A stretch of DNA of 64,000 nucleotides from Burkholderiales bacterium RIFCSPHIGHO2_01_FULL_63_240 (lineage in GTDB: Bacteria > Pseudomonadota > Gammaproteobacteria > Burkholderiales > Burkholderiaceae_C), in assembly GCA_001770725.1 (NCBI GenBank), contig MERU01000006.1, positions 186,001-250,000 of the forward strand, read 5' to 3'. The notes below the pieces were generated by a model. It ran no database searches, was not told the DNA's origin, and was given only the letters and a program-made list of their open reading frames with translations. The translations under genes and the position numbers were made by a program. Below are positions 35,002 to 45,125 of the stretch, in pieces (position 1 is the stretch's first letter; every line of letters begins with the position of its first letter).

Positions 35002-35442
35002 TCAGAGTTTGTGGCCGGCGGACTTGCCCGAACAGCCTTCGCGGTTGCACACCACGTAAAGCGACAGCGCGTGGTCGTGCAGCTTGTAGCCCCGCTCTGC
35101 GGCGATCTGCTGCTGGCGCTTCTCGATCTCGGGGTCGAAGAACTCTTCGACGCGACCGCAGCTCACGCAGACCAGGTGGTCGTGGTGCTTGCCTTCGTTG
35201 AGCTCGAAGACGGCCTTGCCGGCCTCGAAGTGGTTGCGCGCCAGGATGCCGGCCTGCTCGAACTGCATCAGCACGCGGTAGACGGTGGCCAGGCCGATGT
35301 CCGAGCCGTCGTTGAGCAGCAGCTTGTAGACGTCTTCGGCCGTCAGGTGGCGCTGGGTGGACTGCTGGAACAGCTCCAGGATCTTGATGCGAGGCAGGGT
35401 GGCCTTGAGCCCGCTGCTTTTGAGTTCTTCGACGTTGGTCAT
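35002..35442 (-). CDS. fur: Ferric uptake regulator
   Basis: This is the Fe2+-dependent repressor that binds the Fur boxes seen across this window. The 146-residue protein has the winged helix ([33 protein letters not shown]), the metal-binding [16 protein letters not shown] with CxxC, and a second cysteine pair near the end (CNREGCSG). The length is normal. The fur-bamE divergent arrangement is typical of betaproteobacteria. A Fur-box-like sequence lies about 50 bases upstream, so it may autoregulate. Confidence 0.97.
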   Translation of the reverse strand: MTNVEELKSSGLKATLPRIKILELFQQSTQRHLTAEDVYKLLLNDGSDIGLATVYRVLMQFEQAGILARNHFEAGKAVFELNEGKHHDHLVCVSCGRVEEFFDPEIEKRQQQIAAERGYKLHDHALSLYVVCNREGCSGKSAGHKL

Positions 35443-35488
35443 GGGGGCTCCACAGTGCAGGCAGGCCCGTGCGGCCGCCGCTAGAATG

Positions 35489-35507
35489 CCCAATGATAAT
35501 GAGTTGG
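35489..35507 (-). promoter_or_regulatory. fur box: Possible Fur box in the fur-bamE intergenic region
   Basis: The core AATGATAATGA matches the first part of the operator well; overall about 11 of 19 positions agree. It lies in the fur promoter region. Confidence 0.6.
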
Positions 35508-35629
35508 CGCCATGATCGCACCCAGGTAGGGGTTCACCCCTGCTGCCTGGCGGCCCATTCCTGACGCCAGACTTGACCTTGCCCTCCGTCTCAACGACCC
35601 GACGCCTCGCCGGCGTCCGCCCCCTGCCC

Positions 35630-36163
35630 ATGATGCCGACCCCGATCCGCCGTGCTGCCCTGGTCCTGGCCTCCGCCACCCTGCTGTCGGGCTGCAGCAG
35701 CCTGCGCAACCCGGAAACGCTTTTCGGCCTGCTGACGCCTTACCGCATCGATGTGGTGCAGGGCAACGTCGTCACCCAGGAGGTGATGGCCCAGATTCAG
35801 CCGGGCCTGGGCCGCCTGCAGGTGCGCGAGATCCTGGGCACGCCGCTGCTGGCCGACCCCTTCCACGCCGACCGCTGGGACTACGCCTTCACCATCCGGC
35901 GCCAGGGGGTGCCCGACCAGCAACGCCGCGTGACGGTGTTTTTCCGCAACGACGTGGTCGAACGCTTCGAAACCGACGCCTTGCCAAGCGAGCGCGAGTT
36001 CGTCGCGTCCATCGACCGCCCACTGGGCGGCGAGGAGCCGAAACTGCAGATGACGCCAGAGCAGGTCGCTGCGCTGCCCGTGCCCCTCAAGACGGAGTCC
36101 ACCCGCAAGGTGCCGCAAGGCGCCGCCCGCGAGTACCCGCCCCTGGAGGCCGGCAGCCGCTGA
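35630..36163 (+). CDS. bamE: Outer-membrane assembly lipoprotein BamE
   Basis: This is a small lipoprotein of the BAM complex. It has a lipobox LLSGC (Cys22 from the ATG at 35630), then the SmpA/OmlA domain: [46 protein letters not shown]. An in-frame TTG at 35573 would place the signal too far in, so one of the ATGs at 35630/35633 is the start. A proline/glutamate-rich tail of about 45 residues follows the domain. It is divergent from fur and upstream of dapB. Confidence 0.94.
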   Translation: MMPTPIRRAALVLASATLLSGCSSLRNPETLFGLLTPYRIDVVQGNVVTQEVMAQIQPGLGRLQVREILGTPLLADPFHADRWDYAFTIRRQGVPDQQRRVTVFFRNDVVERFETDALPSEREFVASIDRPLGGEEPKLQMTPEQVAALPVPLKTESTRKVPQGAAREYPPLEAGSR

Positions 36164-36229
36164 GCCCCGCGCCGGCCCTGAGCGGCCGACTTTGTCACGC
36201 CTTTTGAAATTTCGCCACTGGATCCCCGC

Positions 36230-37060
36230 ATGAGCGCCACCCCGACCTCCGCCTCCGAGCCCCTTGCCATCGCCATCGCCGGTGCTTCCGGCCGCATGGG
36301 GCGCATGCTGATCGAGGCCGTCCTGCAATCGCCCGACACCCGCCTGGCCGGCGCACTCGACATCACCGGCAGCCCGGCGCTGGGCATCGACGCCACCGCC
36401 TACATGGGCACGCGCAGCGGCGTCGTCATCACCGACGACCTGCACGCCGGCCTCAAGGACGCGAAGTACCTCATCGACTTCACCCGCCCAGAGGGCACGC
36501 TGGCCCACCTGAAGGCCTGCCGCGAGCTGGGTGTCAAGCTCATCATCGGCACCACCGGTTTCACGCCCGAGCAGAAGGCCGAGATCGAAGACGCCGCGCG
36601 CGACATCGGCATCGTCCTCTCGCCCAACATGGCCGTGGGCGTCAACGTCGTCTTCAAGCTGCTGGCCCAGGCCGCCAAGGCCCTCAAGGACGGCTACGAC
36701 ATCGAGATCATCGAGGCCCACCACCGCCACAAGGTCGATGCCCCCAGCGGCACGGCGCTCAAGATGGGCGAGGTGGTGGCCGAGGCCGTCGGGCGTGACC
36801 TCAAGACCTGCGCCGTCTATGGCCGCGAAGGCGTGACCGGTGAGCGCGACCCCAACACCATCGGCTTCGCGACGGTGCGAGGCGGCGACGTGGTGGGCGA
36901 CCACACCGTGCTGTTCGCCGGCATCGGCGAGCGCATCGAGATCACGCACAAGTCCTCCAGCCGCGTGCACTACGCCCAGGGCAGCTTGCGCGCTGCGCGC
37001 TTCCTGGCACGCCAGCCGCACGGCCTGTTCGGCATGGACGACGTGCTCGGCCTGAAGTGA
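36230..37060 (+). CDS. dapB: 4-hydroxy-tetrahydrodipicolinate reductase
   Basis: This is a lysine/diaminopimelate pathway enzyme. The 276-residue protein shows the NAD(P) site [18 protein letters not shown], the [12 protein letters not shown] block, GTTGFTPEQ, and the catalytic signature [15 protein letters not shown]. Length and start are normal. exbB follows after 14 bases, so the two may be co-transcribed. Confidence 0.97.
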   Translation: MSATPTSASEPLAIAIAGASGRMGRMLIEAVLQSPDTRLAGALDITGSPALGIDATAYMGTRSGVVITDDLHAGLKDAKYLIDFTRPEGTLAHLKACRELGVKLIIGTTGFTPEQKAEIEDAARDIGIVLSPNMAVGVNVVFKLLAQAAKALKDGYDIEIIEAHHRHKVDAPSGTALKMGEVVAEAVGRDLKTCAVYGREGVTGERDPNTIGFATVRGGDVVGDHTVLFAGIGERIEITHKSSSRVHYAQGSLRAARFLARQPHGLFGMDDVLGLK

Positions 37061-37074
37061 GCGGCTGAACCCAC

Positions 37075-37743
37075 ATGGACAGCCTGATTCGGTACTGGGA
37101 ACAGGGCGACGCCATCGGGCGCGCCGTGGCCGTCATGCTGCTGATCATGTCGATCAGCGCCTGGGTGGTCATCTTCTGGAAGGGCTGGATGCTCACGCGC
37201 GCACGCCGTGACCTGGTGCTCGGAGCGCAAGCCTTCTGGCGCGCGGCCGACCTGCCTTCGGCTCGCCTGGCGCTCAAGGACCTGGACCGAGAGCAGGTGC
37301 TGCTGCCCCTGGTCGAAGCCGCGGCCGAACCCGTTGCCGCCGACACCATGGAAGCACGCGCCTTGCCCGAGGCCCAGCTCACGCGGCGCCTGCGCGACAG
37401 CCTGCACGACGTCATGCAGCGGCTCAAGGCCGGCCAGGTGTTGCTGGCCTCCGTCGGATCGGTCTCGCCTTTTGTGGGCCTGTTCGGCACCGTCTGGGGC
37501 ATCTACCACGCGATGATGGGCATCGCCAACGAAGGCTCGGTCAGCATCGACAAGGTGGCCGGCCCGGTGGGCGAGGCCTTGATCATGACGGCGGCCGGCC
37601 TGGCCGTGGCCATCCCGGCGGTGCTGGCCTACAACGTCTTCGGCAAGCTGGTGTCGGCGTGCGAAGCCGACCTCGAAGGTTTCGCGCACGACCTGCGCGA
37701 GGCGCTGCTGGGCACGCCATCGCGTGACCGCGACGAGGCCTGA
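37075..37743 (+). CDS. exbB: ExbB-type proton channel subunit (MotA/TolQ/ExbB)
   Basis: This inner-membrane protein uses the proton gradient to energise TonB. The 222-residue product has three TM segments: about 15-38, then VGSVSPFVGLFGTVWGIYHAM and GEALIMTAAGLAVAIPAVLAYN. The latter two are the conserved channel helices. It lies between dapB and exbD. Together with TonB at 39933-40850 it would serve the four receptors in the window. Confidence 0.92.
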   Translation: MDSLIRYWEQGDAIGRAVAVMLLIMSISAWVVIFWKGWMLTRARRDLVLGAQAFWRAADLPSARLALKDLDREQVLLPLVEAAAEPVAADTMEARALPEAQLTRRLRDSLHDVMQRLKAGQVLLASVGSVSPFVGLFGTVWGIYHAMMGIANEGSVSIDKVAGPVGEALIMTAAGLAVAIPAVLAYNVFGKLVSACEADLEGFAHDLREALLGTPSRDRDEA

Positions 37744-37753
37744 GGCGGCGACG

Positions 37754-38203
<450 letters not shown>

Positions 38204-38210
38204 TCCCGTC

Positions 38211-39008
38211 TCAAGGCAGCTCCACAGCCCCCATGCGAGCCGCGATCGTCCCTGCGCGCCCGCTCACGTAAGGCGAGCGAGGCGTTTTCTCGAAGCGCTT
38301 CGGTGCGGGCAGCATCACCGCCAGGCGCGCGGCCTGGAGTGGGGCCAGCCGGGCGGCGTCGACACCGAAGTAGTGGCGCGATGCGGCCTGCGCACCGAAC
38401 ACCCCTTCGCCCCATTCCACGTTGTTGAGGTAGATGTCGAGGATGCGCTGCTTGCTCAGCAGGCCCTCGAGCATGAAGGTGATGGCGAACTCCTGGCCCT
38501 TGCGCAGGAAGTTGCGCTCGCTGCTCAGGAACAGGTTCTTGGCCAGCTGTTGCGTGATCGTCGAGCCACCGATGACCTTGGCCGTGACCTGGTTGACATC
38601 CGGTGCCGCCGGCTCCGGGCGGCCGCGTTTGCGGGCGCGCTCCACCGCGCGCTGGTGTCGGGCCAGCGCGTCGGCGCGTTTTTTGTCTGCGCGAGCCTGC
38701 GCTGCGTTGTTCTTGCGCCAGGCATTCTCCAGCGCGTCCCACTCGACGCCGTTGTGGTCCGCGAAGTTGGCGTCTTCGGAGGCGATCACCGCGCGGCGCA
38801 AGTGGTCTGAAATGCGCGAGCCGTCGACCCATTCCTGCGCCCAGGCCACGCGGCCCTCGGCGCGCAGGATGCGGGCGAACTCGCTGCGCTGGAAGGTGGT
38901 GGACTGCGGGTCCAGCACGTTCATCAGCGCGATGCGCGCTGCGAAGAAGATCTGCAAGCTCAGGCCGCTGAGCACCAGCAGCACGGTGATCCGCCAGACT
39001 GCGCGCAT
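38211..39008 (-). CDS. mtgA: Monofunctional peptidoglycan glycosyltransferase
   Basis: This GT51 enzyme polymerises lipid II. The product has an N-terminal TM anchor, the catalytic AVIASEDANFADHNGVEWDAL block, GGSTITQQLAKNLFLS, RNFLRKGQEFAITFMLE and RILDIYLNNVEWGEGVFG. A basic, alanine-rich insertion of about 38 residues (KKRADALARHQRAVERARKRG and flanks) interrupts the region before GGSTITQQ. The ATG at 39008 is preferred. It is downstream of aroE on the same strand. Confidence 0.94.
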   Translation of the reverse strand: MRAVWRITVLLVLSGLSLQIFFAARIALMNVLDPQSTTFQRSEFARILRAEGRVAWAQEWVDGSRISDHLRRAVIASEDANFADHNGVEWDALENAWRKNNAAQARADKKRADALARHQRAVERARKRGRPEPAAPDVNQVTAKVIGGSTITQQLAKNLFLSSERNFLRKGQEFAITFMLEGLLSKQRILDIYLNNVEWGEGVFGAQAASRHYFGVDAARLAPLQAARLAVMLPAPKRFEKTPRSPYVSGRAGTIAARMGAVELP

Positions 39009-39055
39009 CTTGGGTTTCCCAGGGTTGGAACAGGTGAGAGCGTGGGCGAGGCGGA

Positions 39056-39925
39056 TCAGCCCGCCGATGCCTTGGAGGCGGCGTCGACCAGCGCGCGCAT
39101 CTCGGCCAGCACGGGCGTGGTGTCGGGGCGCACGCCGCGCCACAGCGCGAAGCTTTCTGCGGCCTGCTCGACCAGCATGCCCAGGCCGTCGCGGGCCACG
39201 GCGCCGTGCGAGCGGGCCCAGTCCAGGAAGGCCTGGGCAGCGGGGCCGTACATCATGTCGAGCGCCAGGCTGCCGGCCTTGAGCACCTCGGGGCCAACCG
39301 GCACACCGCTGCCGGCCAGGCTGGCGGCCGTGCCGTTGATGAACACGTCGAAGGCGGAGCCGGTGTCGGTCAGGCCACGGGCGCTGAGCTGGACACCATG
39401 CTGCGCAGCCCAGTCGGCATGGCGAGCCACGATGGCCTCGGCCTTTTCAACCGTGCGATTGGCCATGACGATCTCGGCAGGACGGGCTTCGATCAGCGGG
39501 CCCAGCACGCCAGCGGAGGCGCCGCCCGCGCCCAGCAGCAGCACGCGGCGGCCCGCCAGCGGCACGCCGGCGTTGACGGTGATGTCCCGCACCAGGCCCA
39601 CGCCATCGGTGTTGTCCGCCAGCCAGCCGCCTTGCTCTCCGGTGTCGAAACGCAGCGTGTTGGCCGCCTGGGCCAGCTCGGCGCGCGGGCTGCGGCGTGC
39701 AGCCAGCTCGAAGGCCTCGAACTTGAAGGGCACGGTGACGTTGCAGCCCTTGGCACCGGACGCGGCGAACGCCTTCACCTCGGGCGCGAAGCCATCGAGC
39801 GGGCAGAGCAGGCGACCGTAGTCGATGGCCTGGCCGGTCTGCTGTGCGAAGAGGCTGTGGATGTGCGGCGAGCGGCTGTGGGCCACGGGGTTGCCGGCGA
39901 CGGCGTAGCGGTCGGGGGCGGTCAT
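39056..39925 (-). CDS. aroE: Shikimate dehydrogenase
   Basis: This enzyme reduces 3-dehydroshikimate with NADPH in aromatic amino acid synthesis. The 289-residue protein has [36 protein letters not shown] (catalytic lysine), [13 protein letters not shown], the nucleotide loop [16 protein letters not shown] and [12 protein letters not shown]. Length is normal. It lies seven bases after the tonB gene. Confidence 0.96.
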   Translation of the reverse strand: MTAPDRYAVAGNPVAHSRSPHIHSLFAQQTGQAIDYGRLLCPLDGFAPEVKAFAASGAKGCNVTVPFKFEAFELAARRSPRAELAQAANTLRFDTGEQGGWLADNTDGVGLVRDITVNAGVPLAGRRVLLLGAGGASAGVLGPLIEARPAEIVMANRTVEKAEAIVARHADWAAQHGVQLSARGLTDTGSAFDVFINGTAASLAGSGVPVGPEVLKAGSLALDMMYGPAAQAFLDWARSHGAVARDGLGMLVEQAAESFALWRGVRPDTTPVLAEMRALVDAASKASAG

Positions 39926-39932
39926 GCGGGCG

Positions 39933-40850
39933 TCAGGGTTGAGCGGTGGGGGGGGAGGCGTTGGGGTTCGCGGCCTGGGTGGTGGCTTCGAAGCCGGCTT
40001 CCCGCGTGAAGCGAAAGCGCGAGGTGATGAGGATCAGGTCGTGGCCGGCGCTGACCTCGGGCGGCACGGGCTCGAACTGGCCCATGCGCAGCACGATGGC
40101 GCGCGCTCGCTTGTCGAGCAGGGGCTTGCCGGAGCTTTGCACCACGATGGCATCGACCACCTTGCCGGCGCGGTTGATCCACACCTCCATGATCAGCTCG
40201 CCATAGAGCTTTTGACCATTGTTGGTGGGGAACTGCTCGGTGCCCGCGCGTTCGACCCGGGTGCGAAAGGCGCTGTAGTACAGCGCGTCGGCCGAGCGGA
40301 GGGTGGCGGGGCTGAGGTAGCGCTTCTTGGGGCGGGCGTTTTCTTCCTGGATGCGCTTTTCAAGCTCGGCCAGCAGCTTGGTGAGCTGGCGGCGCTTTTC
40401 TTCCTCGGCGCGCGCCATCTCGGTTTGCGAGGGGTTGCGCGGCTGGGGCGGGGGCAGGGCGGCGAGTTCGTCGCGCATCTGGGCCAGCAGTTGCTGCTGC
40501 TCGCGCTGCATCTGGTCGATCATGCGCGCGGTCTGCTCCAGCGAGTCGCCGACCTCGTTGGTGGGCGAAGGCGGCAGGGGCGAGGTGGCGCGACGGTTGT
40601 CGGTGGCTTCGCCGCCGCCGGCCAGGTTCTGCTGGGCCAGCGCCTGGGCCTTGTCAGGCTTGGCCTCGCTGCCGGCGTTGACCAGGATCACCTCCAGCGG
40701 GGTGTCCTGGAAGGTGCGGTTGAAGCCCTCGGGGTCGATGAAGCGGAAACCGAACAGGGCCGCGTGCACCGCCACGGACACACCGAGGCACACCTGCAGC
40801 AGGCTGAGGGACTTCAGGTACTTCCAGGGGGCGATCAAGCGGCTGGGCAT
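39933..40850 (-). CDS. tonB: TonB-family energy transducer
   Basis: This inner-membrane-anchored protein spans the periplasm to drive TonB-dependent receptors. The 305-residue product has one TM segment (about 18-35), a proline/charged linker with a predicted coiled coil ([20 protein letters not shown] and [19 protein letters not shown], about 110-175), and a C-terminal TonB domain ([37 protein letters not shown]). The coiled-coil linker replaces the usual Pro-Lys/Pro-Glu repeats. The ATG at 40850 is preferred to a GTG just upstream. Confidence 0.88.
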   Translation of the reverse strand: MPSRLIAPWKYLKSLSLLQVCLGVSVAVHAALFGFRFIDPEGFNRTFQDTPLEVILVNAGSEAKPDKAQALAQQNLAGGGEATDNRRATSPLPPSPTNEVGDSLEQTARMIDQMQREQQQLLAQMRDELAALPPPQPRNPSQTEMARAEEEKRRQLTKLLAELEKRIQEENARPKKRYLSPATLRSADALYYSAFRTRVERAGTEQFPTNNGQKLYGELIMEVWINRAGKVVDAIVVQSSGKPLLDKRARAIVLRMGQFEPVPPEVSAGHDLILITSRFRFTREAGFEATTQAANPNASPPTAQP

Positions 40851-40910
40851 CACGGCGTGGGGGCGTCTTGGTGCGTCTCTGCCCGGTTGGGCGGTGGGCG
40901 TCGGGCCGGG

Positions 40911-43001
40911 TCAGGCCGCCGCACCCCCTGTACCTGCCTGTGGTGCGTTCGCGGCCTCGCCCGGTTCCGCATCGGTCAGGTCGATGGCCAGCGTCAGCGG
41001 TCCCGCATTGTCCAGCACCTCGGCGTCGTCTTCCTCTCCGGCATCACCCTGGGGTGCCTGGCCGGCGTCGGCCTCGTCCAGGCGGGCGATGACGCTGGCG
41101 TGCACGTCCAGGGTCAGCAGGTCGACGCCGGTGATGCGCACGCGCACCTTGGCGTGGCGCGGCAGGTTGTCGGCGCCGATGGCCTTGAAGACCAGGGGCA
41201 GCGTGTCGGCGCGCACCAGGCCGTTGACCATGACGGCGGCATCCAGCTCGGTGATGCCGGCCTGGCCGAGGTGCTTGATCGTCCAGTAGCGCTCCATGCT
41301 CGACTGGAAGCCGTTGTAGGCGCTGTAGGCTCCGTCGAAGTTCGAGATGATGGCGAACAGCTCGGCGTCCTTGGGCTTGAAGGGCGCGACCAGCGCGGCG
41401 GTGCGGCCGTTCTTGGCGCAGGCGATGATCTGCCACTGGTTGACCAGGTCCACATAACGGCGCAGCGGCGAGGTGGCCCAGGTGTACTGCGCCACGCCCA
41501 TGCCGGCGTGCGGCAGGGCCTTGGTGCCCATGCGCACCTTGATGCCGGGCGCCAGGCTCGCCTGGCTGCGGTAGATGCCGGGCACGCCCAGCTCGGCCAG
41601 CCAGCCGCCCCAGGTGCTGTTGGCCAGGATCATGGCTTCGGCCACGATCAAATCGAGCGCGGAGCCGCGTGCGCGGGTGCCGATGTGCACCTGCTCGTCG
41701 CCCTGCGGCTCGATGCCGTCGCTCATGGTGTTGACGCCGTTGGTGCCAATGAGCTTGAAGCTGTAGTCCGGGCGATTGAAGGTCTCGGGCTTGCCGCGCA
41801 CGACTTCGCGCTGGGCCTTGAGGTGCCTGGCCAGGCGGAAGGCGAAGGCCAGCTCGGGCGCGAAGGCGTAGTCGGCCGGGGCCTCGCCGCTCAGCGTGGC
41901 GTCGGTGATGACGCCGTCGAGCTGGTCGTGGCGCAGGTTGGCGGCGATGGGCACGCGCTCAAGCTTCGTCTCGCTGCCGGTGACGGCCAGCGTGGCTTCG
42001 TCGAAGGTGACGTACAGCGACACGGCCGGGCAGTCGCGCCCTTCGATCAGCGTGTAGGCCTGCACCACGCTGTCGGGCAGCATGGTGATCTTGTGGCCTG
42101 GCATGTAGACGGTGGACATGCGCGCGCGGCCAAGCTGGTCGACCGGCGCGCCGGGGGCGATGGCCAGGCCCGGAGCGGCGATGTGAACGCCGTAGGTGAC
42201 GCTGCCCGTGCCCAGGCCCTGCACCGACAGCGCATCGTCGATCTCGGTGGTCATCGAGTCGTCGATGGAGAAGGCTTTGACCGAAGCCAGTGGCAGCTCG
42301 TCCTTGACGGGGGGCGCTTCCAGGGCCGGGAAGCCCGTGCCCTTGGGGAAGTGCTCGAACAGGAAGCGCTTGTAGTGGAACTGGTAGGGGCTGTCGATGG
42401 CGCCCGCGTCTTTCAGCAGGTCAAGCGGTGCACGCTGCGTGGCCTTGGCGGCTTCGACCACGGCCTTGTAGGCGGGGCCGTTCTTGTCGGGCTTGAAGAG
42501 GATCTTGTAGAGCTCTTCCTTGATCGGGGCCGGGCAGTTGCCGGTGGCCAGCTCCTGGGCCCACTGCTCGATCTGCAGGGCCTGCTGCTTCTTGCGCTCG
42601 ATGGCGGCCAGCGCCTGCTTGAGGATGTCCTCGGGCGCTTTCTTGAAGCGGCCCTTGCCACGGCGGTGGAAGTAGTGCGGGGCGTCGAACAGGCGCATCA
42701 GCATGGCGGCCTGCTGCACGGCGTCGGCCGATTCGCTGAAGTACTCGCGCGCCAGGTCGTCGAAGCCGAAGTCCTCGGCCGGGGCGACTTCCCAGATCAG
42801 GTCGAGGTCGATGTCGCTCGACTGGACGGCGGCCTGGGCCAGCAGCTCGGCCGGGGCCGGCTTGGCGAATTTCAGCAGCACGTTGGCGGCCTTGGCCTTC
42901 ACGCGTTTGCCGGAGTCGAGCTCGATCTGCATCGAGGCGTCGGCTTCGGACATCACGCGGCCTGCCAGGAACTTGCCGGCGTCGTCGAACAGGGCGTACA
43001 T
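40911..43001 (-). CDS. RNase II/RNB-family exoribonuclease
   Basis: The 696-residue protein has the RNB catalytic domain: SVKAFSIDDSMTTEIDDALSVQ with the acidic metal ligands, PGHKITMLPD, the GVNTMSDGIEPQG region and the TWATSPLRRYVDLVNQWQI signature. A winged N-terminal domain replaces the usual cold-shock domains of E. coli RNase II, as in many betaproteobacterial members. A C-terminal S1-like segment and an acidic tail follow. It probably degrades RNA 3' to 5'. It starts the minus-strand tonB-aroE-mtgA run. Confidence 0.9.
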   Translation of the reverse strand: MYALFDDAGKFLAGRVMSEADASMQIELDSGKRVKAKAANVLLKFAKPAPAELLAQAAVQSSDIDLDLIWEVAPAEDFGFDDLAREYFSESADAVQQAAMLMRLFDAPHYFHRRGKGRFKKAPEDILKQALAAIERKKQQALQIEQWAQELATGNCPAPIKEELYKILFKPDKNGPAYKAVVEAAKATQRAPLDLLKDAGAIDSPYQFHYKRFLFEHFPKGTGFPALEAPPVKDELPLASVKAFSIDDSMTTEIDDALSVQGLGTGSVTYGVHIAAPGLAIAPGAPVDQLGRARMSTVYMPGHKITMLPDSVVQAYTLIEGRDCPAVSLYVTFDEATLAVTGSETKLERVPIAANLRHDQLDGVITDATLSGEAPADYAFAPELAFAFRLARHLKAQREVVRGKPETFNRPDYSFKLIGTNGVNTMSDGIEPQGDEQVHIGTRARGSALDLIVAEAMILANSTWGGWLAELGVPGIYRSQASLAPGIKVRMGTKALPHAGMGVAQYTWATSPLRRYVDLVNQWQIIACAKNGRTAALVAPFKPKDAELFAIISNFDGAYSAYNGFQSSMERYWTIKHLGQAGITELDAAVMVNGLVRADTLPLVFKAIGADNLPRHAKVRVRITGVDLLTLDVHASVIARLDEADAGQAPQGDAGEEDDAEVLDNAGPLTLAIDLTDAEPGEAANAPQAGTGGAAA

Positions 43002-43071
43002 GGAATCGGGATCTCAGCGGTCTTCGGACCGCGATTGTCCCACCTTGTGACCCTGGCGTCGCTCGGGCCGC

Positions 43072-43680
43072 TCAGGAGGTGGGCGAGGGCAGGCGGAGCC
43101 AGTCGAGCAGTTTGGGCAGGTGCTCGTCGAAATCGCTGACGGCGTGGTCGCTGCCATCGAGCAGGTGGATGCGCGCGCCCTGGTAGTGGCTGACCATTTC
43201 GCGCCAGTCCAGCACCTCGTCGCCCTCGGCGATCAGCGCCCAGCCGCGCTCGGGGTGATCGATGGGATAGGGGTCGAGCGAGCGGAACTGGTCGATGAAG
43301 TCTTCGCGGAAGAAGAACTTGTCTTGCGGATCGTGGAAGGATGTCTGCTCGCCGATGTGGCGGGCCAGGTCGCGTGCGGGCTGCACCGCTGGGTTGATGA
43401 CCGCGAAGCGGCAGCCAAGTTCCTTGGCCAGCACCGTGGCGTAGAAGCCGCCCAAGGACGAGCCGATGACGACCGTCGATTCGGTCGGCCAGTGCCGCAC
43501 CAGCTCGCGCAACTCGGCCATGGCCTGCTGTGGCGAAGGCGGCAGCTGCGGGCAGCACCAGACCAGCGGCAGGCCTTGGTCCTGCAGCGTCCTGACCACG
43601 CTGGCCAGGCGCTGCGCCTTGAAGGACCGGGGTGAGGAGCGAAAGCCGTGCAGGTAGAGCAGGTGGGTGGGGGCGGGCAT
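43072..43680 (-). CDS. YqiA-like alpha/beta-hydrolase (esterase)
   Basis: This 202-residue cytoplasmic hydrolase has LLYLHGFRSSPRSFKAQRLA, the nucleophile elbow VVIGSSLGGFYATVLA, a late aspartate in LIAEGDEVLDW and the catalytic histidine in LLDGSDHAVSDF. These match the YqiA/UPF0227 family of small esterases. The substrate is unknown. The ATG at 43680 is preferred over a longer in-frame ORF. Confidence 0.88.
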   Translation of the reverse strand: MPAPTHLLYLHGFRSSPRSFKAQRLASVVRTLQDQGLPLVWCCPQLPPSPQQAMAELRELVRHWPTESTVVIGSSLGGFYATVLAKELGCRFAVINPAVQPARDLARHIGEQTSFHDPQDKFFFREDFIDQFRSLDPYPIDHPERGWALIAEGDEVLDWREMVSHYQGARIHLLDGSDHAVSDFDEHLPKLLDWLRLPSPTS

Positions 43681-43717
43681 GCCCCGATTGGACCCGGGGC
43701 CTGGGCCCCGGTCAAGC

Positions 43718-44917
43718 TCACTCCCCGGCCACGAAGGCGTCACGCGCCTGCTTGCCCAGGAAGGGGTGGTCGGTGAAGAAGCCGTCCATGCCCAGGGCCA
43801 GGAAGGCCTTGATCTGGCCGGCCAGGTCGCCCAGCTCGGCCGGGTTGGCGCTGCTGTCGAACTCGTTGGGCAGGAAGTTGTTTTCGGCGCGGAAGGTCCA
43901 GCCGTGCACGATCAGGCCGGCGGCGTGGGCGTCTTGCACCAGCGAGGTCGGTGTGCCCAGGCGACCGCCGACCAATGGGATCATCAGGTTGGTGTTGGCG
44001 CCGATGCCGCTGGCGTAGCGGGCGATTTCCTTGAGGCCCTCAGGCTTGGCCAGGTCGGCGTAGGTGCGGGCGTCTTCCTTGACGACGAAGTCGTAGGGTT
44101 TGCCAGAGCCGTTGAGCAACTGCACCAGGGGCACGCGGGTCATCTTGGCCAGGTCCTTGAGGTTGCTGACCTCGAAGGACTGGATGAACACCGGCGAGGT
44201 CTTGAAGCGGTAGCCGTGCTTGTGCAGGGTGCGCACCAGCGGCTCTTCCAGCGACAGGCCGATGCCGTCGAAGTAGGTGGGGTGCTTGGTCTCGGGGTAG
44301 ACGCCGATGGGCTTGACCTTCAGGGCGGCCTTCCAGCCACCCGTGGCCAGGGCCTTTTGCTGGCGGCGCTCGTTGGCCTGGGCGACCAGTTGCAGCACCT
44401 CTTCGAAGGTGGGCACCTCGAGCATGTCGTCAAAGCGGGTGTTGGCTGTGCGCAGCTGGGGCAGGCGCTCGCGGGCGCGCAGCGTCTTGAGTTCGGCCAA
44501 GGTGAAGTCCTCGGTGAACCAGCCGGTGATGTTCACGCCGTCGATCAGCTTGGTGGCCTTGCGGTTGGCGAATTCAGGGCGCTCGGCCACGTCGGTGGTG
44601 GCCTCGCGGACGTTGCCATTGGCGTCAACGATGGCGATGGCGTTTTCGTGGCGGGCGACCAGCACGCCGTCCTTCGTGCTCACCAGGTCGGGCTCGACGT
44701 AGTCGGCGCCCTGCTCGATGGCCAGCCAGTAGGCGGCCAGGGTGTGCTCGGGCACGTAGCCAGAGGCGCCGCGGTGGGCGATGAGCAGGGGTTTGGCGGC
44801 TTCAGGTTGGTGGGCGCCGTGGCGAGCCGATTCGGTGGCCATGGCGGGTGTGTGGGCGCTCAGGTACACGACGGTGATGGTGGCCAGCGCGAAGGCGCTC
44901 AAGGTGCGGACGAACAT
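43718..44917 (-). CDS. glpQ: Periplasmic glycerophosphodiester phosphodiesterase
   Basis: The 399-residue secreted enzyme splits glycerophosphodiesters to glycerol-3-phosphate. It has a signal peptide ending in PAMA, catalytic LLIAHRGASGYVPEHTLAAY, metal-binding EPDLVSTKDGVLVARHE, and the late FIQSFEVSNLKDL and DGFFTDHP blocks of GlpQ. Its job, releasing phosphate esters, fits the Pho box found in the same intergenic region, although that box points to the opposite gene. Confidence 0.94.
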   Translation of the reverse strand: MFVRTLSAFALATITVVYLSAHTPAMATESARHGAHQPEAAKPLLIAHRGASGYVPEHTLAAYWLAIEQGADYVEPDLVSTKDGVLVARHENAIAIVDANGNVREATTDVAERPEFANRKATKLIDGVNITGWFTEDFTLAELKTLRARERLPQLRTANTRFDDMLEVPTFEEVLQLVAQANERRQQKALATGGWKAALKVKPIGVYPETKHPTYFDGIGLSLEEPLVRTLHKHGYRFKTSPVFIQSFEVSNLKDLAKMTRVPLVQLLNGSGKPYDFVVKEDARTYADLAKPEGLKEIARYASGIGANTNLMIPLVGGRLGTPTSLVQDAHAAGLIVHGWTFRAENNFLPNEFDSSANPAELGDLAGQIKAFLALGMDGFFTDHPFLGKQARDAFVAGE

Positions 44918-45026
44918 CTTGGGGAACTCCTTGGGGTGTTGGGCAGGCCGGGCACCTGGCCACAGCTTGCTTCAAAGGCTACGTGTGACGTGTGTCCCTC
45001 GCATGAAGGGGGCATGGTCGCGGTGG

Positions 45027-45044
45027 CTGTCACAAAGCTGTCAG
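45027..45044 (+). promoter_or_regulatory. pho box: Pho box (PhoB operator) before the type II secretion operon
   Basis: CTGTCACAAAGCTGTCAG contains two CTGTCA repeats 11 bases apart, as in the PhoB consensus. A -10-like TAGGAT begins at 45056, 12 bases after the second repeat, the distance expected when PhoB replaces the -35 contact. The orientation points to gspG. Confidence 0.75.
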
Positions 45045-45125
45045 GGATGGGCCAATAGGATCACGCCTGTCGCGTTGACCGGGCCCACTCCAGGCCAAGG
45101 TCCAGCGCAGGAAGGATTGCCCCAA

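Noticed and set aside
39924-43139. Plus-strand open frame of about 1071 codons across tonB and the RNB gene
   Set aside because: The opposite strand encodes TonB and an RNB exonuclease with intact catalytic motifs. The long frame is a GC-driven artefact with repetitive Val/Gly/Gln composition.
44990-45050. Using the Pho box as a promoter for the glycerophosphodiesterase gene
   Set aside because: The repeats are directional and face gspG; no TGACAG-N5-TGACAG pair facing the glpQ side was seen, though indirect effects are possible.
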